Of a DNA stretch of 6,124 nt, positions 1 to 6,093 are shown one piece after another. The stretch is from Clostridia bacterium. GTDB taxonomy: Bacteria; Bacillota; Clostridia; Oscillospirales; Acutalibacteraceae. Made by a program: the position numbers and the translations under genes. The notes beneath the pieces were generated by a model. The model was not told where the DNA came from and did no database searches. It was given only the letters and a program-made list of their open reading frames with translations. Location of the stretch: assembly GCA_017538005.1 (NCBI GenBank), contig JAFYJR010000143.1, positions 1 to 6,124 of the forward strand, in the 5' to 3' direction. The number at the start of each line of letters is the position of its first letter. Position 1 is the first letter of the stretch.

Positions 1-372
1 GGCGGACAGCTTCAGGCGATGCCGCCCAAACTTCGTTCCACAAACTTCCCCGGTATGGAACTTATAAGGCCGCTGTACTGTGTGCATGAGGATGACATCA
101 TTGCGTGGAAGAACTACAACAATCTGACATTTCTTGATTGCGCATGCAAGTTCACGGTGGATACATCGCGCGGGCACGCAGATTCCAAGCGGGCTGAGAT
201 AAAAGAGCTGATTCGTACGCTTAAAGTTAAAAATCCGAACATCGAAAACAGCATCTTTTCAAGCATACACAACTGTCAGCTTGATACGATGGTAAACTAT
301 AAATCAAAGGGCGTGGAACACCTTTTCACGCAAAGGTTCAATGAGGAGGAGACAACAGATGACACAGAATAG
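1..372 (+). CDS. ttcA: TtcA-family tRNA 2-thiocytidine biosynthesis protein, C-terminal part (5' end outside window)
   Basis: The open frame runs from the first base to TAG at 370-372, giving 123 visible residues. The N-terminal half, including the ATP-binding PP-loop, lies upstream of the window, so the Met codon at 19 is internal and not the start. The visible part begins with the conserved TtcA stretch around 'AMPPKL' (residues 6-11), then 'IRPLY' (22-26), then a cysteine pair C47-A-C49 where E. coli TtcA has 'CNLCG' carrying its last Fe-S ligand, and ends in the helical tail with 'FSSIHNCQLDT'. TtcA enzymes of the PP-loop superfamily activate C32 of certain tRNAs with ATP and thiolate it using an Fe-S cluster. 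This sequence resembles the TtcA-like branch common in Firmicutes, where the target base is less firmly established. The last 14 bases overlap the next gene, which suggests translational coupling. Family assignment is fairly sure; exact substrate is inferred. Confidence 0.82.
   Translation, partial: GGQLQAMPPKLRSTNFPGMELIRPLYCVHEDDIIAWKNYNNLTFLDCACKFTVDTSRGHADSKRAEIKELIRTLKVKNPNIENSIFSSIHNCQLDTMVNYKSKGVEHLFTQRFNEEETTDDTE
344..361 (+). promoter_or_regulatory. Shine-Dalgarno and start codon of the homocysteine methyltransferase gene
   Basis: AGGAGG at 344-349 lies 9 bases before ATG at 359-361, inside the end of the ttcA-like gene. This fixes the start at 359. An in-frame ATG at 341 lies upstream of this ribosome binding site and would make the site itself coding, so it is not the likely start. 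Confidence 0.85.
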
Positions 373-1201
373 TCTGAAAGAAAGACTTGCCGCAAAAGAG
401 ATCCTTTTGATGGACGGCGCAATGGGCTCGGAACTTATGAAGCATCCGGAGTACACCGGCAATCATCCGTCAGAGCTTAATATTACATATCCCGGGATTG
501 TGACTATGGTTCACAAGTCCTATGTTGATGCCGGGGCGGAACTCGTTATTACAAATACGTTCGATGTAAATCCGCGCAAATATGAAAACTATGCGAAGAT
601 TATATCGGCCGCTGTGAAGAACGCGCGTGACTCAGGGGCGATGTATGTCGGCCTTGATATCGGACCCATAGGTGAACTGCTTCATCCGATGGGACTTCTT
701 ACGGTTTCGGATGCCTTCTCGTGCTTTAAGGCACTTGCTCTGGAGGGTGTAAAGAACGCGGTCGATTTCTTTATGGTTGAGACTGTGACTGATGAGAATG
801 AGGCGCGCGAGGCTTTGCGCGCAATCCGGGAAGTCAGCGATTTGCCCGTAATTCTCTCCGGCGCGTTTAACAAAAGGGGAGGACTGTTTGTCACGGGTTG
901 CAAGCCGGAGGGACTGGCGAAAATCGCTGATGAATTCGGTGCGGACGCGGTCGGAGCAAACTGCTCATACGGACCGGATCTTATGCTTCCGCTGATTGAA
1001 AGTTTTGCGTCCGCGACATCGCTTCCGATTGTCGCAAAACCAAACGCCGGTCTTCCTGATATGTCATCGGGTAAAGCGGTTTATAATGTCGGAGCGTCGG
1101 AGTTTGCCGGATATATGGAAAAACTCGTCGAGGCAGGGGCTTCCGTTATCGGCGGATGCTGCGGCACGACGGCTGAGCATATTGCTGCGATACGCAGATA
1201 G
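359..1201 (+). CDS. Stand-alone homocysteine S-methyltransferase domain protein (MetH N-terminal-like, zinc-dependent)
   Basis: This 280-residue protein is a single Hcy-binding TIM barrel of the family that includes the first domain of cobalamin-dependent MetH, BHMT and MmuM. It shows the family opening 'LLMDGAMGSEL' (16-26), 'ITNTF' (64-68), and the three zinc-binding cysteines: C202 in 'GANCS' and C267-C268 in 'GGCCGT'. Zinc activates the thiol of homocysteine (or a related thiol) for attack on a methyl donor. The length matches one Hcy domain; the pterin-, cobalamin- and reactivation domains of full MetH are absent and not encoded nearby. It could therefore be one subunit of a split methionine synthase, or use another donor such as S-methylmethionine or a methyl-corrinoid protein; the sequence does not decide. 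Start 359 is chosen from the AGGAGG at 344-349. The gene overlaps the ttcA-like gene by 14 bases and ends 15 bases before copA. Confidence 0.9.
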   Translation: MTQNSLKERLAAKEILLMDGAMGSELMKHPEYTGNHPSELNITYPGIVTMVHKSYVDAGAELVITNTFDVNPRKYENYAKIISAAVKNARDSGAMYVGLDIGPIGELLHPMGLLTVSDAFSCFKALALEGVKNAVDFFMVETVTDENEAREALRAIREVSDLPVILSGAFNKRGGLFVTGCKPEGLAKIADEFGADAVGANCSYGPDLMLPLIESFASATSLPIVAKPNAGLPDMSSGKAVYNVGASEFAGYMEKLVEAGASVIGGCCGTTAEHIAAIRR

Positions 1202-1205
1202 ATTC

Positions 1206-1219
1206 GAGGTATAAGTTTG
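1206..1219 (+). promoter_or_regulatory. Ribosome binding site and TTG start of copA
   Basis: GAGGT at 1206-1210 is followed after 6 bases by TTG at 1217-1219. Reading backward in this frame, the stop of the upstream gene (TAG, 1199-1201) is met after only five codons, none of them ATG or GTG. The next in-frame ATG (1241) falls at residue 9, inside the first strand of the metal-binding domain just before the CAAC motif. TTG is therefore the best start, and a non-ATG start may keep synthesis low. Confidence 0.75.
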
Positions 1220-3598
1220 AAACAGTACGATGTAACGGGTATGAGTTGTGCCGCGTGCCAGGCTCGGGTTGAGAAGGCAGTTGCCGAAGTGCCCGGCGTA
1301 GAGACGGTTGCCGTGTCTCTGCTCACAAACTCCATGGGAGTAGAGGGCACGGCCGCGGACAAGGAAATAATAAACGCGGTGCTTGCCGCGGGGTACGGCT
1401 GTGCCGTGAAGACCTCTGACGAGAGTCTTCTGGAAGATAAAGAGACCCCGCGGCTGCTGCGCAGACTGGTTGTGTCTGTGATAATCTGCGTGGTCCTTAT
1501 GTATCTGTCCATGGGACATATGCTGGGACTGCCCGTACCTTTTACTCATAACGTAAACGCGTGGCTGCAGGCTGTGCTTGCGCTCCTGGTTATGATCATC
1601 AATGGTAAGTTCTTTGTAAACGGTTTTAAGGGCGTGATTCACGGCGCACCAAATATGGATACGCTCGTGGCTTTAGGTTCCGGTACATCCTTCCTGTACA
1701 GTGTTTACCTGCTTCTTACCGGTCAGCATATGCATATGTTCTTTGACTCTGCGGCGATGATACTTGCGCTGATCACGGTTGGTAAGACGCTTGAGGCGAA
1801 GTCAAAGGGCAGGACAACGGACGCGCTGAAATCTCTTATGAAACTGGCGCCGAAGACGGCGACAGTCATCAGAGACGGAGCAGAGACCGTTGTTCCGATT
1901 GAAGAACTGCGGGTCGGTGATATGTTTGTTGTAAGACCCGGAGAAACAATTCCCACAGACGGAAAAATCCTTGAAGGTACGACATCTGTAAACGAATCTG
2001 CTCTGACGGGTGAAAGCATTCCCGTTGATAAACAGGCGGGAGATACGGTTTCTGCCGCGACCATAAACAAGCAGGGCTTCATACGCTGTGAAGCCACCCG
2101 TGTCGGACAGGACACGACATTCTCGCAGATAATAAAGATGATGTCCGAGGCGGCAGCGACGAAGGCGCCAATAGCGAAGACGGCCGATAAGGTGGCAGGT
2201 ATTTTTGTCCCTGTGGTAATCCTTATTGCTCTTGCTGTCACGGGCATATGGCTGCTCATCGGTAAGGAACTGTCGTTTGCGATTATCAGGGGCGTATCTG
2301 TTCTTGTAATAAGCTGTCCATGTGCTCTGGGACTTGCTACTCCTGTTGCCATAATGGTAGGCAGCGGCGTCGGAGCGAAGAACGGTATCCTTTTCAAGAC
2401 AGCGGAATCTTTGGAAGCGGTCGGAAAGGCAGCTGTTGCCATACTTGACAAGACAGGCACGATAACCGAAGGAAAGCCCGAAGTTACGGACATTATCCCT
2501 CATAATGTGACGCGCGACAAACTCCTTCAGTACGCTTGTTCCATTGAAACTTTAAGCTCACATCCGCTTGCAAGCGCGGTCGTTTCCGCGGCGAAAGAGG
2601 ATAATGTAAAGGCACTTGCCTTTACAGACTTTGAAGAGATACCCGGAAACGGCCTTTCGGCAAAGCTTGACGCGCTGAACAAGAAGCAGCATTTTTATGC
2701 AGGAAACCTTAACTTTATCAGGACAAAGGCAAATATTCCGGAAGATATAATCTCCCGTACCTACGAGCTTTCCGGCGAAGGCAAGACGCCTCTTCTCTTT
2801 GCTATGGGCAAAGAGATTCTGGGTATAATTGCCGTCGCCGATAAGATAAAAGATGACAGCAGACAGGCTGTTTCGGACCTGCATGACCTGGGACTTAAGG
2901 TTGTGATGCTCACGGGCGACAACGAGCGCACGGCGAACGCGGTGGCATCCGCGTGCGGCGTGGATGATGTTGTCGCAGGCGTATTGCCGGACGGCAAGGC
3001 GCAGATAGTTAAGCAGTATAAGTCACAGGGCAAGGTGCTGATGGTCGGCGACGGCATCAACGACGCGCCTGCGCTTGCTACGGCCGATATGGGCGTAGCC
3101 ATAGGCGCCGGCACAGATGTCGCCATAGACGCCGCCGACGTAGTTCTGATGAATTCGACGCTTACCGACGTACCTGCGGCGATCCGCCTCTCACGCCGGA
3201 CGCTTTCCGGCATTCATCAGAACCTCTTCTGGGCCTTTATCTACAACATTATTCTCATACCTGTAGCGGCGGTGAGCTCGGTCAGTCCGATGATCTGCGC
3301 TGCCGCGATGAGTCTCTCAAGTTTCTTTGTTGTGACGAATGCGCTCAGAATAAATCTGTTCAAAATTAAACCCGAAGATAAAAAGGAGAAGAAAACCATG
3401 ACAAAGACAGTAAAAATCGAAGGCATGATGTGCCCTCACTGCGAAGCAAATGTTAAAGCCACACTCGAGGCGTTTGCGGAAGTAAACTCTGCAGAAGTCT
3501 CTCACAAGGCCGGTACAGCGGTACTTGACCTGAATGCTGAACTTGACGATGCAAAAATCAAAGAGGCGATTGAGGCCAAAGGATACAAAGTAATCTGA
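1217..3598 (+). CDS. copA: Cu(I)-exporting P1B-1-type ATPase with an extra C-terminal CopZ-like domain
   Basis: This 793-residue inner-membrane pump uses ATP to export Cu(I) (or Ag(I)). An N-terminal heavy-metal-associated domain (about 1-66) carries C11 and C14 in 'GMSCAAC'. Six helices follow, with Met/His-rich outer loops ('MGHMLGLP' about 99-106; 'HMHM' 171-174). The actuator domain has TGES at 264-267, helix 6 has the metal-binding CPC at 367-369, the phosphorylated Asp is D411 in DKTGT, and the nucleotide domain has the HP motif at 449-450. The hinge has TGDN (566-569) and GDGINDAP (611-618). YN at 676-677 in helix 7 and MxxSS at 698-702 in helix 8 complete the Cu(I) signature. After a Lys/Glu-rich linker (about 716-727), a second such domain (728-793) carries C739 and C742 in 'MMCPHC'. 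A C-terminal domain of this kind is less usual and looks like a fused CopZ. No CopY or CsoR regulator is encoded in the window. Confidence 0.96.
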   Translation: MKQYDVTGMSCAACQARVEKAVAEVPGVETVAVSLLTNSMGVEGTAADKEIINAVLAAGYGCAVKTSDESLLEDKETPRLLRRLVVSVIICVVLMYLSMGHMLGLPVPFTHNVNAWLQAVLALLVMIINGKFFVNGFKGVIHGAPNMDTLVALGSGTSFLYSVYLLLTGQHMHMFFDSAAMILALITVGKTLEAKSKGRTTDALKSLMKLAPKTATVIRDGAETVVPIEELRVGDMFVVRPGETIPTDGKILEGTTSVNESALTGESIPVDKQAGDTVSAATINKQGFIRCEATRVGQDTTFSQIIKMMSEAAATKAPIAKTADKVAGIFVPVVILIALAVTGIWLLIGKELSFAIIRGVSVLVISCPCALGLATPVAIMVGSGVGAKNGILFKTAESLEAVGKAAVAILDKTGTITEGKPEVTDIIPHNVTRDKLLQYACSIETLSSHPLASAVVSAAKEDNVKALAFTDFEEIPGNGLSAKLDALNKKQHFYAGNLNFIRTKANIPEDIISRTYELSGEGKTPLLFAMGKEILGIIAVADKIKDDSRQAVSDLHDLGLKVVMLTGDNERTANAVASACGVDDVVAGVLPDGKAQIVKQYKSQGKVLMVGDGINDAPALATADMGVAIGAGTDVAIDAADVVLMNSTLTDVPAAIRLSRRTLSGIHQNLFWAFIYNIILIPVAAVSSVSPMICAAAMSLSSFFVVTNALRINLFKIKPEDKKEKKTMTKTVKIEGMMCPHCEANVKATLEAFAEVNSAEVSHKAGTAVLDLNAELDDAKIKEAIEAKGYKVI
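3383..3400 (+). promoter_or_regulatory. Internal ribosome binding site and ATG inside copA
   Basis: AAGGAG at 3383-3388 is followed after 9 bases by ATG at 3398-3400, in frame with copA. The surrounding stretch (about 3361-3400) is strongly A-rich, as real translation initiation regions often are, and encodes only the hydrophilic Lys/Glu linker between the pump and the C-terminal domain. The site and spacing are as good as those of the genuine genes in this window. Whether it is used is inference. Confidence 0.6.
3398..3598 (+). CDS. Possible internally initiated CopZ-like copper chaperone (in frame with the copA 3' end)
   Basis: Starting at the internal ATG, the copA frame would yield a 66-residue protein, close to the usual length of free CopZ (about 68-70). 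It is a complete heavy-metal-associated ferredoxin-like fold: first strand 'TVKIEGMMC', the Cu(I)-binding pair C12 and C15 in 'MMCPHC', a helix beginning at 'EANVK', a strand with 'AVLDL', and the closing 'IEAKGYKVI'. Free CopZ shuttles Cu(I) to CopA in the cytoplasm. The boundary falls exactly at the domain start, as expected if separate copA and copZ genes merged by losing a stop codon while keeping the copZ ribosome binding site. The domain itself is certain as part of CopA; its separate synthesis is a prediction. Confidence 0.45.
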   Translation: MTKTVKIEGMMCPHCEANVKATLEAFAEVNSAEVSHKAGTAVLDLNAELDDAKIKEAIEAKGYKVI

Positions 3599-3610
3599 TT
3601 GGAGAACAAC

Positions 3611-4075
3611 ATGTCGGAAAAGAAAAACACCAGTCTGATTCAGGCTATAAAATTCTTCCTGTTCTCATGTTCCGCGGGCCTTATCCAGGCCGGAAGTTTC
3701 ACCTTTATCAATGAGGTGGTCATCAAACTCGCGTTCTTTCAGAACCTCATGGCGGAGCATCCGGGATTTGCGGCAATAATGCATAACAAGTACGGTCCGA
3801 TTTACCTGACCGCACTCACTCTTTCCGTGCTCTGGAACTTTACCTTCAACAGAAAATTCACATTCAAATCCGCGTCAAATGTACCGATTGCCATGCTGAA
3901 GGTACTCGGATACTACGCTGTTTTCACACCTGTATCAACAATCCTCGGCAATCATTTCACTGCCGGGGGAGCAAACGAATACATTGTCCTGGGCCTTACA
4001 ATGGCCTGCAATCTCATTACGGAATTCCTGTTTGACAAGTTTGTTGTATTCAGGGACGCACTCGGGAAGGAATAA
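3611..4075 (+). CDS. GtrA-family four-helix membrane protein
   Basis: This 154-residue protein has four hydrophobic segments at about 12-31, 63-78, 94-113 and 122-141, and the GtrA family hallmark 'WNFTFNRKFTF' at 75-85 after the second helix. GtrA-like proteins are thought to move or present lipid-linked sugars across the cytoplasmic membrane for glycosyltransferases that decorate polysaccharide, teichoic acid or O-antigen. No glycosyltransferase is encoded in the window, so the partner is unknown. The start at ATG 3611 is chosen because GGAG at 3601-3604 sits 6 bases upstream. A TTG at 3599 would add four residues but would put that site inside the gene. It begins 12 bases after the copA stop and is probably cotranscribed with it. 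A functional link with copper export is not evident. Confidence 0.88.
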   Translation: MSEKKNTSLIQAIKFFLFSCSAGLIQAGSFTFINEVVIKLAFFQNLMAEHPGFAAIMHNKYGPIYLTALTLSVLWNFTFNRKFTFKSASNVPIAMLKVLGYYAVFTPVSTILGNHFTAGGANEYIVLGLTMACNLITEFLFDKFVVFRDALGKE

Positions 4076-4078
4076 TTG

Positions 4079-4107
4079 TAGACGGGCTGTCTTTTTAGTT
4101 ATATAAT
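4079..4107 (+). promoter_or_regulatory. Sigma-A-like promoter ahead of the aldehyde oxidoreductase gene
   Basis: A perfect -10 box, TATAAT, lies at 4102-4107. With the ideal 17-base spacing, TAGACG at 4079-4084 matches four of six -35 consensus bases. Transcription would begin near 4113-4116, leaving a leader of about 45 bases before the ATG at 4159. This is the only gap over 20 bases between genes in the window, which supports a new transcription unit starting here. No clear operator repeat was recognised. Confidence 0.6.
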
Positions 4108-4141
4108 AAAGAGTGGTTCATTGTTTTATGGGTAAACAAAA

Positions 4142-4161
4142 AAGGAGGGAGAAACTGTATG
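4142..4161 (+). promoter_or_regulatory. Strong Shine-Dalgarno and start of the aldehyde oxidoreductase gene
   Basis: AAGGAGG at 4142-4148 is followed after 10 bases by ATG at 4159-4161. This near-perfect site in an A-rich leader predicts strong translation and fixes the start, which also gives the family's usual N-terminal 'GYMGKVLFIDLT'. Confidence 0.85.
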
Positions 4162-6075
4162 TCCAAGTACAACGGATATATGGGTAAGGTCCTGTTTATA
4201 GACCTTACGAAAAAAACATACGGTGAATTCCCTTGGTCGGATGAGGACAGAAAGAGAACAATCGGCGGCAAAATCATGGCCGGCGATATCCTCTATCATC
4301 ACATCCGTCCGGGCATGACGGCTTGGGACGAAGACAACTGGCTGGTTATTTCAACCGGCCCTTTGACAGGTTGCGGAGTTCCGAGCTCTTCTCGTTTTAA
4401 CATTTCCACAATCTCACCGCTTACCGGCGTTATCACTTCGTCAAACAGCGGCGGAGATTTCGGACTCATGCTGAAACGATGCGGCTATGACGCCTGTATC
4501 ATTACGGGCAAAGCCGAGTCACCCACGAGGATTCACATTACTGAGGATGACGTTCAGTTCCTTGACGCATCCGACATCTGGGGTATGGAATGTACCCCTG
4601 CCCAGGAGGCTCTTCCGAAAGGAACCGCCAAACTTGTCATAGGCCCCGGCGGTGAGAACAAGGTTCTTTATGCCGCGGTGCTTTCAGGCGAACGCTGCTC
4701 CGGACGTGGTGGTGTAGGAGCGGTATTCGGTGACAAGATGATTAAAGCGGTAACAGCGAAGGGCTTTAAACATCCGACGGTATATGACAAGGAGAATCTT
4801 GTCAAACTCTGCCGTAAATGGACAAAGACGATGAGAAATCACGCGATTTCCGGACGCCAGCTTCCCGTACTCGGTACGGCAGGTCTTGTATCTCCGATGG
4901 AAGCGCGCGGACTTCTCGCTACAAAGAACTTCTCTGATGGTCACTATGAGGATTTCGATATGATTTCCGGTGAAACTCTGTCGGAGACAAAACTTCTTCG
5001 AAACAGCGGTTGCACGACCTGCGTTATGCAATGTACACGCCGCTGCGAAGTGGACGGTAAAGATGTAAAGGGACCGGAACTTGAGATACTCGGCCTCATG
5101 GGCGCGAATATTTTGAACAACGATCTTCAGAAAATTATCGAGTGGAACTACTGGATAGACGAGATGGGCATGGATGCCATCTCAACTGCCGGTACTGTCG
5201 CATTCGCCATGGAACTCAAGGAAAAAGGTCTCTGGGACTGCGGACTTGAGTTCGGCAGAAACGATAACATTACTGATATGATAAAGGCCATTGCTCACAG
5301 AGAGGGAGCGGGCGACGAGCTCGCGAACGGCTCACGCAAGATGGCCGAAAAGTTCGGAGGTATGGACTTCGCAATCCAGTCGAAGGGTATGGAACTTTCG
5401 GCCTATGAGCCGCGTCGCGCGGTAGGTCAGGGCCTCGGCTATGCCACTTCAAACCGTGGCGGTTGCCACCTTAATGCCGGCTACCTCGTTTTCGTTGAAG
5501 GCCTCGGCCTCGATATAGATAACCTTACACCTAACGGCAAAGGCGCAATCTGCGTAATGTTCCAGAACCTTATGGAAGCCATCTCGGCTGCCGGTGTATG
5601 TCTGTTTACATCGTACCCGGTATTCCCGACATATGTCTTCGATCATCCCAATGCGCCTATTACAAAGGCCGTAACATGGGCTTTGCCGCATCTGGGACCG
5701 GTACTGAAACTTGTAAATCACTATGGCAGCATTTTCCAGATTTCCGTTCCGCTCATTCCTCATACCAAGGCAATTGAACTTGCCACGGGCATGAATATGA
5801 AACTCGGATCATTCCTGACGGCAGGCGAGCGCGGCTGGAACACCGAGCGTGTCGCGAATATGATTCTCGGTCAGAAGCCGGGCGCTGACAGACTCCCGAG
5901 GAAACTTACCGATACACTTCAGGATCCGAATGATCCGAGAACCAAGGTTCCGCTCGACATAATGCTGAAGTCATTCTATGAGAATCGTCAGTGGGACAAC
6001 GGCGCTCCCACCAAGAAAGTTCTTAAGAGACTGAAGATAGACATACCTCCGGTAAGCGTCTATCCGTATGCGTAA
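4159..6075 (+). CDS. aor: Tungsten-type aldehyde:ferredoxin oxidoreductase (AOR family)
   Basis: This 638-residue cytoplasmic enzyme would oxidise an aldehyde to a carboxylic acid (or run in reverse) and pass electrons to ferredoxin, using a tungsten bis-pyranopterin centre and one [4Fe-4S] cluster. The N-terminal domain (about 5-205) shows 'GPLTG' (67-71), 'SPLTG' (86-90) and the pterin-contacting 'SGRGGVGAVFG' (181-191). Cluster ligands are C285, C288 and C292 in CTTCVMQC plus C481 in 'GVCLF'. E309 and H437 match Glu313 and His448, the proposed catalytic residues of Pyrococcus furiosus AOR. The length is close to the usual 600-640. Two positions depart from that enzyme: the ExxH dimer-metal motif reads EWNY (328-331), and the second pterin motif DxxGLC reads SAAGVC (476-481). 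The first pterin motif is kept as DEMGMD (334-339). The gene has its own promoter-like region and is followed after 15 bases by a MoaD-like gene. The actual aldehyde substrate cannot be read from the sequence. Confidence 0.95.
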   Translation: MSKYNGYMGKVLFIDLTKKTYGEFPWSDEDRKRTIGGKIMAGDILYHHIRPGMTAWDEDNWLVISTGPLTGCGVPSSSRFNISTISPLTGVITSSNSGGDFGLMLKRCGYDACIITGKAESPTRIHITEDDVQFLDASDIWGMECTPAQEALPKGTAKLVIGPGGENKVLYAAVLSGERCSGRGGVGAVFGDKMIKAVTAKGFKHPTVYDKENLVKLCRKWTKTMRNHAISGRQLPVLGTAGLVSPMEARGLLATKNFSDGHYEDFDMISGETLSETKLLRNSGCTTCVMQCTRRCEVDGKDVKGPELEILGLMGANILNNDLQKIIEWNYWIDEMGMDAISTAGTVAFAMELKEKGLWDCGLEFGRNDNITDMIKAIAHREGAGDELANGSRKMAEKFGGMDFAIQSKGMELSAYEPRRAVGQGLGYATSNRGGCHLNAGYLVFVEGLGLDIDNLTPNGKGAICVMFQNLMEAISAAGVCLFTSYPVFPTYVFDHPNAPITKAVTWALPHLGPVLKLVNHYGSIFQISVPLIPHTKAIELATGMNMKLGSFLTAGERGWNTERVANMILGQKPGADRLPRKLTDTLQDPNDPRTKVPLDIMLKSFYENRQWDNGAPTKKVLKRLKIDIPPVSVYPYA

Positions 6076-6076
6076 T

Positions 6077-6093
6077 GGGGAGGTCTGAAAATG
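6077..6093 (+). promoter_or_regulatory. Ribosome binding site and start of the MoaD/ThiS-like gene
   Basis: GGGGAGG at 6077-6083 lies 7 bases before ATG at 6091-6093, starting one base after the stop of the oxidoreductase gene. The tight spacing implies cotranscription and probable translational coupling. Confidence 0.75.

Noticed and set aside
341..358. Upstream ATG at 341 as the start of the homocysteine methyltransferase gene
   Set aside because: The AGGAGG at 344-349 lies downstream of this ATG and is well placed for the ATG at 359; no ribosome binding site of similar quality precedes 341.
1064..3505. Several long open frames on the minus strand opposite the methyltransferase and copA genes (up to 256 codons)
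   Set aside because: They lie wholly opposite strongly conserved, clearly assigned genes, and their translations are Ser/Arg/Thr-rich with no recognisable domain, as expected of antisense shadows in codon-biased DNA.
3599..3610. TTG at 3599 as start of the GtrA gene
   Set aside because: It would make the GGAG at 3601-3604 part of the coding region, and it directly abuts the copA stop; ATG at 3611 has the right spacing from that site.
4080..4096. Short hairpin plus T-run (AGAC, 5-base loop, GTCT, then TTTTT) as an intrinsic terminator after the GtrA gene
   Set aside because: The stem is only 4 base pairs and it overlaps the proposed -35 box. It could weakly attenuate readthrough but is too weak to call.
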